A stretch of DNA of 64,000 nucleotides from the NCBI GenBank assembly GCA_024508355.1, contig JAMZEJ010000002.1, positions 186,001 to 250,000 of the forward strand, in the 5' to 3' direction. The translations under genes and the position numbers were made by a program. Positions within the stretch are counted from its first letter, which is position 1, and every line of letters starts with the position of its first letter. This stretch comes from Rhizosaccharibacter radicis. GTDB taxonomy: Bacteria > Pseudomonadota > Alphaproteobacteria > Acetobacterales > Acetobacteraceae. Shown in pieces: positions 54,392 through 62,351 of this stretch. Below the pieces are notes generated by a model, which worked only from the letters and a program-made list of their open reading frames with translations, made no database searches and was not told where the DNA came from.

Positions 54392-55281
54392 GCGACAACC
54401 AAATCGGCCCGGCTTACGATCTGCAGCGAGTCTCTGGATGGCGGCAAGCCGAAGAACCGGGAATATTCCCGGCTGAACTGGGTCGCGCTCTCATATCCGA
54501 CCTCGAACGCGACCGCCGTTGCATTGCCTTGTCCAGCGATCAGCAGCGACCGCGCGTGTAGCAGCCGGATACGCTTCTGATATTGAAGGGGGCTAAGAGA
54601 CGTCACTGCCTTGAAGTGGCGATGGAATGCGGACACGCTGAGCGCCGCCATGTCGGCCAGTGCCTCGACCCTGAGTGGCCGCGTGAAATTCTCGCGAATC
54701 CATTGGATTGTGACGCTGACGCGGGACAGCGCCGTTCCGGGCGCGGCAATGTCGCGCAGCATCCAGCCATGTGGCCCTTGGAAGACGCGGTAGAGGATTT
54801 CGCGCTCATAGGCTGGCGCAAGTGCCCGAATGTCACCGGGGCGCTCCATGAGGCGTAGCATACGGACCCAAGCGTCAAGCAGTTCGTCGGTCACCGGGGC
54901 GACCGAGAAACCCGGACGATACAGTTCGCCCCCGGCAGGTTTAGGCAGGTCGGCCAGCAGGCTCGTGACGATTGTCGGCTCAAGCGTCAGGCTCACGGCC
55001 AGATAAGGCTCGCCGCTCTCTGCCGCATGCACCTTGCCCACTGCCGGCAGATCGACGGACATGACGAAATACGTCGCGGGATCGTATCGCAACGTCCGAT
55101 CACCGACAGTAATCGTCTTTGAGCCCGTGAGGATCAGGTTGACCATCGGATCATAGACTGCTGCGAGCATATGTTCGGGAATGGAGCCCTGCACCATTGC
55201 GACACGGGGAATACCTGTGTCGGTGCGCCTACTCTCGGCATGGGCGGTAAGACGCCGTAGTTCGGTAAGGTTCGCCTGCAT
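54388..55281 (-). CDS. AraC-family regulator
   Basis: A 297-residue AraC regulator with an N-terminal AraC_N cupin-like domain (about 20-160) and a C-terminal double HTH (about 190-290: A-L-A-D-M-A-A-L-S-V-S-A-F-H-R-H-F-K, then F-E-V-G-Y-E-S-A-T-Q-F-S-R-E-Y-S-R-F-F-G). It is divergent from the SDR/VOC operon at 55412, with 130 bp between, and is its likely regulator. No TetR-type operator lies in that gap. Confidence 0.9.
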   Translation of the reverse strand: MQANLTELRRLTAHAESRRTDTGIPRVAMVQGSIPEHMLAAVYDPMVNLILTGSKTITVGDRTLRYDPATYFVMSVDLPAVGKVHAAESGEPYLAVSLTLEPTIVTSLLADLPKPAGGELYRPGFSVAPVTDELLDAWVRMLRLMERPGDIRALAPAYEREILYRVFQGPHGWMLRDIAAPGTALSRVSVTIQWIRENFTRPLRVEALADMAALSVSAFHRHFKAVTSLSPLQYQKRIRLLHARSLLIAGQGNATAVAFEVGYESATQFSREYSRFFGLPPSRDSLQIVSRADLVVA

Positions 55282-55411
55282 GGCATCATTCTCTCACGAA
55301 CGACCCGGCACGCCTAGCGAAAAGCAGAAATAGGCATGAATCGAAGAGGATCGCGTGAGCGGCTGTCTGGCTGGCTGTGTACCCTGAGACCAGCAGCAAT
55401 CAGAGGTTCTC

Positions 55412-56155
55412 ATGAAGATTATCATCGTCACCGGCGGAAGCCGGGGCATTGGCGCTAGCGCCGCCCGGCTTTGCGCCAAGGCCGGCATGGGCGTCATTCT
55501 CACCTACAACGATAATCCTGCATCGGCGGACGCCGTTGTGGCTGGCATCGAAACCGAGGGCGGACGCGCCGTCGCGCTCAAGCTCGATGTCGCGGATATC
55601 GCTTCGTTCCCGACATTCCGTGACGCCGTAAGCGAGGCGCTCTCGACCACATGGGGCCGCACCGACTTCGATGCTCTGGTGAACAATGCGGGCTACGGCC
55701 TCTACAACCCGATCGCTACGGTGACCGAGGAGGAGTTCGACGGGCTGTATCGTGTCCATCTCAAGGGGCCTTTCTTCCTCACTCAAACGCTGCTGCCGCT
55801 GCTCGCCGACGGCGGGCACATCATCAATGTCGCGAGCGCGACCAGCCGCGTCGCGACCGCCGGCGTCGCTCCATACGCCTCCTTCAAGGGCGGTCTTGCG
55901 GTTCTGACCCGCTACATGGCCAAGGAGTTCGGCGAGCGCGGCATTCGCGCAAACTCGATCGCCCCGGGCGCGATCAGGACCGAACTAGGGGGCGGGCTGA
56001 ACGACGAGTTCGAAGCGCTGCTTGCCGATCAGACCGCGCTCGGCCGGGTCGGCGAGCCTGACGACGTGGGCGCGATGATCGCCGGCCTGCTCTCCGAGGA
56101 TAGCCGCTGGATCAACGCGCAGAACATCGAAGTCGCCGGCGGCTACATCATCTGA
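55412..56155 (+). CDS. Short-chain dehydrogenase/reductase (SDR)
   Basis: A 247-residue SDR with T-G-G-S-R-G-I-G (about 7-14), V-N-N-A-G-Y-G, and Y-A-S-F-K (about 155-159). The C-terminal N-I-E-V-A-G-G-Y is typical of FabG-like enzymes. The ATG has A-G-A-G-G upstream. It heads a four-gene unit with VOC, SnoaL-like and saccharopine-dehydrogenase-like genes. Substrate unknown. Confidence 0.9.
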   Translation: MKIIIVTGGSRGIGASAARLCAKAGMGVILTYNDNPASADAVVAGIETEGGRAVALKLDVADIASFPTFRDAVSEALSTTWGRTDFDALVNNAGYGLYNPIATVTEEEFDGLYRVHLKGPFFLTQTLLPLLADGGHIINVASATSRVATAGVAPYASFKGGLAVLTRYMAKEFGERGIRANSIAPGAIRTELGGGLNDEFEALLADQTALGRVGEPDDVGAMIAGLLSEDSRWINAQNIEVAGGYII

Positions 56156-56165
56156 GGAGGCGGAC

Positions 56166-56567
56166 TTGCTCGATCACATCTTTCTGACGGTGAGCGACAC
56201 GGATCGCTCCATCGCCTTCTACGAACGGGTACTGCCCGTCCTCGGCATCACCGCGCGCGGCGATTACGTCGGGAAGGACGGTCCCCCCGGCCACCCTGAT
56301 TTGAAAGGCTTCGGCGCTAAGGGCCGCATGTTCTTCTGGCTTCGACAGGGCGAGGCCGCACCCGGTGCGGTGCATGTCGGCTTGGTTGCTGGCTCGGAGG
56401 CGATGGTGGATGAGGCGTACGCCGCGGCGATCGCCGCAGGCGCCAGCCAGATCCATCCGCCGGGTCCCCAGCTCCACTACGATCCGCGCTACTATGCGGC
56501 GCAGGTTCGCGATCTGGACGGCTACAGCCTCGAATTCGTATTCAAGTCGTGGCAGCATGAGCGCTGA
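56166..56567 (+). CDS. VOC-superfamily (glyoxalase/dioxygenase fold) protein
   Basis: A 133-residue protein with the glyoxalase/bleomycin-resistance fold: L-D-H-I-F-L-T-V-S-D-T-D-R-S-I-A-F-Y, and a C-terminal Q-V-R-D-L-D-G-Y-S-L-E-F-V. Candidate metal ligands are H4, H70 and E126. It could be a lyase, isomerase or binding protein. The start is TTG 56166 with G-A-G-G-A-G-G in front. It overlaps the next gene by 11 bases. Confidence 0.88.
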   Translation: MLDHIFLTVSDTDRSIAFYERVLPVLGITARGDYVGKDGPPGHPDLKGFGAKGRMFFWLRQGEAAPGAVHVGLVAGSEAMVDEAYAAAIAAGASQIHPPGPQLHYDPRYYAAQVRDLDGYSLEFVFKSWQHER

Positions 56568-56913
56568 GGCTGATAACGCGGGCGAACTGCGGCGGGTCGC
56601 CGACGCGTTCATCGCCGCGACCAACGCATTCGACGTCGAGGCCGCGTTAGCGCTGTTCGACGCGGACGCCGTAATCAGTGATCCGTCGACGGGCGGCCGC
56701 TTCGACGGCCGCGCCGGCGTGCGCGATTACGTCCAGCGATTTTTCGTCGGCTATCACACGGTCACGCGCCTGCTCTCGTTCGACCGTACCGGCGACCGCA
56801 AGGCCCGGCTTCGCGTCGATTTCACTGGCGATTTCGGACACGAGATCGGCCTGCTGGAGATCTTGACCGATCCCGCTGGGCAGATCGTCCGCATCGACGC
56901 CGACCTCGAATAA
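56557..56913 (+). CDS. SnoaL-like (NTF2 fold) protein
   Basis: A 118-residue NTF2-like protein: F-I-A-A-T-N-A-F-D-V-E-A-A-L-A-L-F-D-A-D-A-V-I, then F-D-G-R-A-G-V-R-D-Y, ending in I-V-R-I-D-A-D-L-E. The start is ATG 56557, inside the end of the VOC gene. It probably works on the same small-molecule pathway as its neighbours; it has no assigned reaction. Confidence 0.85.
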   Translation: MSAEADNAGELRRVADAFIAATNAFDVEAALALFDADAVISDPSTGGRFDGRAGVRDYVQRFFVGYHTVTRLLSFDRTGDRKARLRVDFTGDFGHEIGLLEILTDPAGQIVRIDADLE

Positions 56914-56933
56914 TCCAACGAAGGCGATCAAAC

Positions 56934-57923
56934 ATGAACAAGCTGATGGTCTATGGAGCGGCCGGCTACACCGGCCGCATGGCTTCCGCCAACGCCCGGG
57001 CGCATGGTCTGGACCTCGTCGTAGCCGGCAGGCCCAAGGACGAACCGAAGCTGATCTCGCTCGCTGAGGAGCTGGGCGCGGAGTATCGGCTATTCGCGCT
57101 CGATGACTCGCACGCCACAAGCGAGGCACTTGTCGGGATCACGGCGGTGCTCAATTGCGCGGGACCATTCATGCGCACCGCCGAACCCCTGATGCGGGCC
57201 TGTATCGCCGAACGCGTCCACTATCTCGACATTGCAGCCGAACTCGACAGCTACCGGCTCGCAGAAGAGTTGGCCCAGGCCGCTCAGGCGGCGGGGGTCA
57301 TGTTGCTCCCGGGTAGCGGCGGCAGCGTCGCGATGCTGGGCTCTTTGGCCGCCCATGCCGCAAAGCGGGTTCCGGCGCCCACGAAGCTGAGCATCGCTTT
57401 GCACGTCGCCGGCGGCTTCTCGCGCGGTTCTGCGATCAGCGCGAGCGAGAACCTGACAACGGAAACCCTCCATCGTGTCGATGGCGCCTTGGTTGCTCGC
57501 AACGCGGAAATGGTGCGCGACTTCGATTTCGGCAGCGGGCCGGCGACGTCGTTTGCCGTGACATTGCCCGATCTCATCACGATCTGGCGCGCTACGGACA
57601 TCCCGAACATCGAGACCTTTGTGCATGTGACGGGCGGCGCTTTCCCCGAGGGCGATCTTGCCGCGATGCCCGATGGCCCCACGCTCGCGGAGCGGGTGGC
57701 CAATCGATACCATGCAGCAGTGGAGGTGACAGGCAAGGACGGAGCGGTCGCCCGTTCCATTCTCGATACGATCAATGGCTACACCTTCACAGCGATTGCG
57801 TCAGCCGAAGCGGCGCGCCGTGTCCTTGGCGGTGAGGAGAGGCCGGGTTTCCATACCCCTGCCGCCCTCTTCGGTGATGGCTTCGCCGAGACGATCGGCG
57901 ACACTAGGATCGTTGATCTGTAA
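56934..57923 (+). CDS. Saccharopine-dehydrogenase-like NAD(P)-binding protein
   Basis: A 329-residue protein. The N-terminal Rossmann motif is G-A-A-G-Y-T-G (8-14), then N-C-A-G-P-F and H-Y-L-D-I-A-A-E-L, typical of the saccharopine dehydrogenase/trans-acting enoyl reductase group. The C-terminal part is family-like. A reductase step in the cargo pathway is likely. It is 20 bases after the SnoaL-like gene. Confidence 0.85.
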   Translation: MNKLMVYGAAGYTGRMASANARAHGLDLVVAGRPKDEPKLISLAEELGAEYRLFALDDSHATSEALVGITAVLNCAGPFMRTAEPLMRACIAERVHYLDIAAELDSYRLAEELAQAAQAAGVMLLPGSGGSVAMLGSLAAHAAKRVPAPTKLSIALHVAGGFSRGSAISASENLTTETLHRVDGALVARNAEMVRDFDFGSGPATSFAVTLPDLITIWRATDIPNIETFVHVTGGAFPEGDLAAMPDGPTLAERVANRYHAAVEVTGKDGAVARSILDTINGYTFTAIASAEAARRVLGGEERPGFHTPAALFGDGFAETIGDTRIVDL

Positions 57924-57997
57924 CGCGCTGCATGGGGAGCGGGCCGGACCGTCCAGCACGTCGCGGGTGCTATCCTCCACGATCTCTTGGCGCATCC

Positions 57998-58015
57998 TTA
58001 TAGCGGTCAATATAT
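57998..58015. promoter_or_regulatory. TetR-type operator copy 5
   Basis: TTATAGCGGTCAATATAT fits the shared motif. It lies 100 bp upstream of the NmrA-like gene. Confidence 0.55.
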
Positions 58016-58044
58016 ATTACTTGCATCAGACCTCACGCCTAAGT

Positions 58045-58065
58045 CATATAGTGACCGCTATATAG
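58045..58065. promoter_or_regulatory. TetR-type operator copy 6
   Basis: ATATAGTGACCGCTATAT has the same ATATAG/CTATAT arms as copy 2. A possible -35 TTGCAT (58021-58026) followed after 17 bases by TCATAT places the operator on the promoter of the NmrA-like gene. Confidence 0.65.
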
Positions 58066-58116
58066 TGCGAAGCGAAAAGGCGCAGTTTCGCCATTTCATC
58101 TTTTTAGGAGACCATC

Positions 58117-58974
58117 ATGTCGGGCAAGATCTTGGTCCTCGGTGCAACGGGAACGATCGGTCGTCCGCTCGTCGCAGGGCTGCTGGCGCGGGGCGAACCA
58201 GTCAGGGCCGCCTCGCGCGGTGGACAGTCGGTTGGTGATGCCGAAGGCCAAGTGTTCGACTTCACCAATCCCGACACGATCGCACCGGCCTTCGATGGCG
58301 TCGATCGCGTCTATGTCTTGCTACCTGCCGGTTATACCGCCGTGCAGGATCTGCTGCTGCCGATCGTGGCGGAAGCTGCCAGACGCGATGTCAAGATCGT
58401 GTTCCAGAGCGCGATCGCTGCCGACGCCGACGATAGCAACCCCTACCGCCAGGTCGAACTTGCGATCGAGAAGTCAGGCTCGCCCTTTGTAATCCTGCGC
58501 CCCAACTGGTTCTCCGACAATTTCCACACCTTCTGGAAGCAGGGCCTCGATCATGGCAGCATCGCGCTACCTGCCGGCGACAGCAAGACGAGTTTCATCG
58601 ACGCCCGCGACATTGCGGAAAGCGCTGTAGCGGTGCTGAACTCGTCCGAATTCGATGGCAGGGCGATCGATCTGAACGGACCTGAAGCGCTGACCTATAC
58701 CCAGGCGGCGGCCATCCTGTCCGACGTGATCGGCAAGCCGATCCACTACACCGCCATCTCGGAACAGGCGTTCATCGACATGCTGAAGTCGGCCGGGGTT
58801 CCCGGTGAGAGCGCCGCATTGATGGCGTCGATCTTCCATCCTGTCCGCGAAGGCCGGACGGGCACGTTGACCGACGATGTGGAGGTATTGACGGGACGCG
58901 CTCCACGCACCCTCAAAACCTACGCGGTCGATAACGCCGCCCTGCTGACCCGCGACGTGCCGAGGGGCGTCTAA
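58117..58974 (+). CDS. NmrA-like NAD(P)-binding protein
   Basis: A 285-residue atypical SDR of the NmrA/azoreductase-like group. The cofactor motif is G-A-T-G-T-I-G-R-P (9-17), followed by R-P-N-W-F-S-D-N-F (about 128-136). The group includes NAD(P)H:quinone oxidoreductases and redox sensors. The ATG has A-G-G-A-G-A upstream. Two TetR-type operators precede it. An MFS gene follows after 32 bases, so export or import may go with this activity. Confidence 0.88.
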   Translation: MSGKILVLGATGTIGRPLVAGLLARGEPVRAASRGGQSVGDAEGQVFDFTNPDTIAPAFDGVDRVYVLLPAGYTAVQDLLLPIVAEAARRDVKIVFQSAIAADADDSNPYRQVELAIEKSGSPFVILRPNWFSDNFHTFWKQGLDHGSIALPAGDSKTSFIDARDIAESAVAVLNSSEFDGRAIDLNGPEALTYTQAAAILSDVIGKPIHYTAISEQAFIDMLKSAGVPGESAALMASIFHPVREGRTGTLTDDVEVLTGRAPRTLKTYAVDNAALLTRDVPRGV

Positions 58975-59006
58975 CGTCGGAGACGCACGTAGAATAAGGC
59001 TCCTCC

Positions 59007-60200
59007 ATGACTCCCATACCTGTGGCCTCGACCCGGATGACCGCCTACAGCTTCACCTGTGCCGTACTGATCGCGGCGACCAGCAGCGCGCCAACCCCGC
59101 TTTACCAGCTCTATCAGAAACTCTTTCAGCTCTCGTCGGGAGTGATCACGCTCGTCTTCGGTTGCTACGCCTTCGCGCTTCTTGCAGCGCTTCTGACGTT
59201 CGGCAGCCTTTCGGATCATCTCGGGCGGCGGCCGCTGATCCTGTTGGCGCTGATCCTCAACGCCGTGGCGTTGGCGATATTTATCGTCGCCGGCAGCGGC
59301 GGAATGCTGATCGCGGGACGGGTCGTGCAGGGGTTCGCGATGGGGATCGCCTTCCCGACGTTCGGGGCCGCCATCCTCGACGGCGACAAACGTCATGGAC
59401 CGCTGCTCAACAGCCTTACGGCCTTTGTCGGCCTGATGATCGGTTCGCTGGCAGGCGGTCTTCTGGTGGCCTACGCTCCCTATCCGACGAAGCTTGTCTA
59501 CGTGGTCCTTCTGATCGTGACGATCATCGGCATTGGAAGTCTCGCGCTGATGCCGGAAACCGTCACCCGGCAGCCGGGCGCCTGGGCGGCCCTCAAGCCG
59601 AACGTCCACGTGCCGCATCGCGCTCGCGCCGCGCTGTTGCAGGCCAGCCCGGTCAACATCGCCTGCTGGTCGCTCGGCGGTCTTTATCTGTCATTGATGC
59701 CAACGCTGGTCTCTACGGTGACCGGCATTCACTCGCCCGTGGTCGGTGCGACAGTCGTCGCCGCGCTGATGATAAGCTCCATCGCGTCGATCTTCGTTTT
59801 CCGTAGCGTACAGCCCAGAACGGCACTGTTTGCCGGGACGGGCGGTTTGATGGCGGGTGTCGCCGTCACGCTATTCGGCATTCAGCAGCACGCCGTCGCC
59901 CTTCTTTTCCTAGGCACAGCCATCGCAGGGCTTGGCTTCGGTTCGATTTTCGCCAACGTCCTGAAAATCGTCCTGCCGCTCGCTGAAAGCCATGAGCGCG
60001 CGGGTCTCTTCGCGGCTTTTCTGGTCGAAAGCTATCTGGCCTTCTCGTTGCCGGCGATTTTGGCCGGGCTCGCGATACCGGTGTTCGGCCTTCCTGCAAC
60101 GGTGTATGCCTACGGAGCAGTCATCCTCGTTCTGGCACTCGTATCGATCGCGGCCACGCGCGGCGGATTGCGAGGAGAAAACACAGCGTTGACTGGTTAG
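59007..60200 (+). CDS. MFS transporter
   Basis: A 397-residue major facilitator protein with about 12 hydrophobic segments. The loop between segments 2 and 3 has G-S-L-S-D-H-L-G-R-R-P, the family signature. It could export a drug or an intermediate of the pathway. It lies in the same direction just after the NmrA-like gene and so is probably under the same TetR-type operators. Confidence 0.92.
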   Translation: MTPIPVASTRMTAYSFTCAVLIAATSSAPTPLYQLYQKLFQLSSGVITLVFGCYAFALLAALLTFGSLSDHLGRRPLILLALILNAVALAIFIVAGSGGMLIAGRVVQGFAMGIAFPTFGAAILDGDKRHGPLLNSLTAFVGLMIGSLAGGLLVAYAPYPTKLVYVVLLIVTIIGIGSLALMPETVTRQPGAWAALKPNVHVPHRARAALLQASPVNIACWSLGGLYLSLMPTLVSTVTGIHSPVVGATVVAALMISSIASIFVFRSVQPRTALFAGTGGLMAGVAVTLFGIQQHAVALLFLGTAIAGLGFGSIFANVLKIVLPLAESHERAGLFAAFLVESYLAFSLPAILAGLAIPVFGLPATVYAYGAVILVLALVSIAATRGGLRGENTALTG

Positions 60201-60528
60201 CAAGTCTGGCCACTCACCACAAATTGAGTGATTCGCGGGCTCCATCGGGCTGAAATACCACGGGTGACGGCGCTTCAATCAAGAACCCAAGGGTCAGCCG
60301 ACACTCCTAGATGGCACTTCGGGGCTTTGCCTCCCCAAGGCTCAGCCTTGTAGCGGGTATCGAACCTCCTAGCACTGTCCATCAGCTCCTACCTTCTCTC
60401 TGGCGCAGCTGGCAGCCCAAGAGAAACCCGCCGATATGTACGCCACAGCCCGAAAATGCCGCACAGCTTTTCAAGGGGACTTCCAGTATCGACGTCTATC
60501 GTTCTCAATCGCCAAAGCAACTTAGGAG
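60201..60528. other. Intergenic region between the MFS gene and the excisionase candidate
   Basis: There is no gene. CACTCA-N8-TGAGTG (60211-60230) is a weak hairpin just after the MFS stop codon. CAAGGCT-C-AGCCTTG (60336-60350) is a perfect 7-bp palindrome, an operator candidate for the following HTH gene. Confidence 0.45.
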
Positions 60529-60819
60529 ATGGGCGTGGCAGAAACCGAAACCAGGCAAATCCGAAGAACAATCCGGCGGCAGCAATTGCGTGAAATGGTC
60601 CCGCTGGCAGACAGCACCATCTATGAGATGGAGCAGCGCGGAGAATTCCCTCGGCGGTTTGCCCTGTCTCCACGCTGCATCGTCTGGGACTTGGCAGAAG
60701 TCGAAGCCTGGCTGATGACGCGGCGGGCTTCTCCAGTCCGCCGCGCTCAACATCCGGATGTGTCCAAGCGAAAGTCACGTCCCGTCAAAGGGCGGGATCA
60801 AGCTCGACCAGGGGCATAG
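60529..60819 (+). CDS. AlpA-like excisionase/regulator
   Basis: A 96-residue protein of the AlpA type: R-Q-Q-L-R-E-M-V-P-L-A-D-S-T-I-Y-E-M-E-Q-R-G-E-F-P-R-R-F as the HTH, then W-D-L-A-E-V-E-A-W. Such proteins act as excision factors or activate integrase genes. It is convergent with the integrase gene and their 3' ends overlap by 35 bases. The start is ATG 60529 after T-A-G-G-A-G; a later ATG exists within the frame. Confidence 0.85.
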   Translation: MGVAETETRQIRRTIRRQQLREMVPLADSTIYEMEQRGEFPRRFALSPRCIVWDLAEVEAWLMTRRASPVRRAQHPDVSKRKSRPVKGRDQARPGA

Positions 60820-62041
60820 CCGGTGGCAGCAGCGTCGGAACATGCTTCCGCCCGGCGATCCACGCGTCGACGATATCCGCCCACTCCTGCATCATATGCC
60901 GACGCTGGACCTCGTATTCTGCTTTGTTGTAGACGCCGCGCGATGACCGAACGTCTTCATGCGCTAGGCATTTCTCGATCCAATCCCGATTGAAGCCCAA
61001 CTCGTTCAGCAGGGTCGATCCAGTCCGCCGCAGGTCGTGAACCGTGAATGGTTCGAGCGGCAGTCCATCTCGTTTGGCCTGCTCCACAACCGAATAGGTG
61101 ACACGGTTGAACGTCGCTCGCGACATCGGAGCATCGGCGTCGTAGCGCGAAGGCAGCAAATACCGGGAGTTACCGGCGCAGGTCTTGAGCGCAATCATGA
61201 TGTCGAGCGTCTGGCGACACAGATAGACGTTGTGCGCCTTCGACCGTTTCATCCGCTCCTTGGGAATCGTCCAAATCGCGTTTTCGAAGTCGACCTCATC
61301 CCATACCGCATCCTGTAACTCGCTCTTGCGCACCATCGTCAGTAGAAAGAGCCGCATTCCCAGACGGATCGTCGGGAGCGTGGCGACCTTTTCCAACTCT
61401 TTCAGCATCACTCGAATTTCGGCTGGCGACAGAGCACGATCCTTTGGCGCGAACGTCGCGATCGATGCTGGTCCGACGTCATCGGCCGGATTGGCAACCT
61501 TCTCGCCATGCAAGATCGCGAAGCCGTAGATCTGCTTCAGGATGTCCCGGACATGGATCGCCGTCGCCGGTGCGCCCCGATCGACGATCTTTCCGCATTG
61601 GGCGCGTAGGTCGTCTGGTGTAATCTCACTCAGCAGACGGTTGCGCCAAACCGGCAACAGCTCGCGTTCAAAGATGGAGCGACGCATCGCTCGGGTGCTG
61701 TCGGCCATCGGCGCATTCACCAGCCACTTTTCGCCGAACTCGCCGAAGCTCTTCGCCTCCTTGATACGACGTTTCTCGCGCTGCTTCTCAATGGCCGGTG
61801 AACGACCTTCGCTGATCGCCCGCCGTGCGTCCAGGCACAGCTCCCGTGCCCGCGCCAGCGAGATTCCATCTCGCCCGTATTTGCCCAGATAGACCGTCTC
61901 GCGCCGTCCGTTGAGCCGATAGTCCAGCCTGAACGAGAGCGCGCCCGATGGGGCAACGCGCACATACATGCCGTCGCGGTCCGTCACCTTGTAGATTTTA
62001 TCTTGTGGTTTCAGCGCCTTGAGCGCCGCGTCCGTCAACAT
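60785..62041 (-). CDS. int: Tyrosine recombinase (P4-type integrase)
   Basis: A 418-residue integrase. The N-terminal arm-binding domain (DUF4102) covers about 1-85 and the core-binding domain about 95-190. Catalytic residues are R238 (M-V-R-K-S-E-L), H335 and R338 (H-D-L-R-R), H361 and Y371 (G-V-Y-N-K-A-E-Y). I chose ATG 62041 because T-G-G-A-G-G lies in front; a longer frame goes through a repeat copy (62059-62070). It should recombine the guaA end sites. The gene reads in the same direction as guaA, away from the right junction. Confidence 0.94.
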   Translation of the reverse strand: MLTDAALKALKPQDKIYKVTDRDGMYVRVAPSGALSFRLDYRLNGRRETVYLGKYGRDGISLARARELCLDARRAISEGRSPAIEKQREKRRIKEAKSFGEFGEKWLVNAPMADSTRAMRRSIFERELLPVWRNRLLSEITPDDLRAQCGKIVDRGAPATAIHVRDILKQIYGFAILHGEKVANPADDVGPASIATFAPKDRALSPAEIRVMLKELEKVATLPTIRLGMRLFLLTMVRKSELQDAVWDEVDFENAIWTIPKERMKRSKAHNVYLCRQTLDIMIALKTCAGNSRYLLPSRYDADAPMSRATFNRVTYSVVEQAKRDGLPLEPFTVHDLRRTGSTLLNELGFNRDWIEKCLAHEDVRSSRGVYNKAEYEVQRRHMMQEWADIVDAWIAGRKHVPTLLPPAMPLVELDPAL

Positions 62042-62058
62042 GGTATGCCACCTCCAAA

Positions 62059-62070
62059 AAAGTACCGTCA
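62059..62070. repeat. Candidate integrase arm-type site, right end, near int
   Basis: AAAGTACCGTCA lies 18 bases upstream of the integrase start codon, in its leader. It matches the site at 374-386 and the inverted pair at 62130-62169. Binding here could regulate integrase expression. Confidence 0.55.
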
Positions 62071-62123
62071 CGCGGTTTGGGGGGCTCTCGTCGGAAAAGT
62101 CTGCGTATTGTCAGCAGCTTAGC

Positions 62124-62169
62124 GTAAAAAAAGTACCGTCAGGAGCCTCATCTGCTCTGACGGTACTTT
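62124..62169 (-). terminator. Hairpin with U-run: guaA terminator and inverted arm-type sites
   Basis: On the minus strand a perfect 13-bp stem (AAAGTACCGTCAG and CTGACGGTACTTT, 14-base loop) is followed by a T-run. This has the form of a Rho-independent terminator for guaA transcripts before the integrase gene. The stem word is the same as the end repeat at 374-386 and 62059-62070, so it may also bind integrase. Confidence 0.65.
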
Positions 62170-62293
62170 CAAATTCCTAGGTGATCAATATGGGCAAGGG
62201 CCGTCAACTGGGCCGCCGCTTTCAATCTCTGCCCAGCGATAGGCGCCGATAGATACCGAGTGAATTATTTGTTTTTATCAGTGGGTTAGATCG

Positions 62294-62312
62294 TATTTTA
62301 GCGTAGTTTCGG
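62294..62312. repeat. End repeat, right copy
   Basis: TATTTTAGCGTAGTTTCGG is 17 of 19 identical to 285-303. It lies 21 bp from the right attachment repeat. Confidence 0.6.
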
Positions 62313-62333
62313 ATACCCTCGGATGGGCGAAAA

Positions 62334-62351
62334 TCATTCCCACTCAATCGT
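62334..62351. repeat. attR: attR, guaA 3' end
   Basis: TCATTCCCACTCAATCGT encodes the last guaA codons and stop (minus strand). It is the direct repeat partner of 148-165 (16 of 18). The reading frame of guaA is kept after insertion. Confidence 0.88.

Larger units (their letters stand above)
148..62351. mobile_element. Integrative and conjugative element inserted in the 3' end of guaA
   Basis: The element is bounded by an 18-bp direct repeat that encodes the guaA C-terminus (T-I-E-W-E-stop) at both ends. It carries a tyrosine recombinase next to the guaA-proximal end, an AlpA-like excisionase candidate, a RepA/ParA module with iterons, a relaxase, a TraG coupling protein and a full trb type IV secretion operon. 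Cargo lies in two blocks: defence genes at the left (0.4-21 kb) and redox/regulatory genes at the right (50.4-60.2 kb). The exact crossover inside the repeat cannot be read from one strand; the two mismatches place it most simply in the last five bases (ATCGT). Confidence 0.93.

Noticed and set aside
58971..59618. 215-codon minus-strand frame opposite the MFS gene
   Set aside because: Antisense to a clear 12-segment transporter and without a known domain.
62041..62333. tRNA gene as the integration target
   Set aside because: No cloverleaf-type sequence is present; the duplicated sequence is the guaA end.
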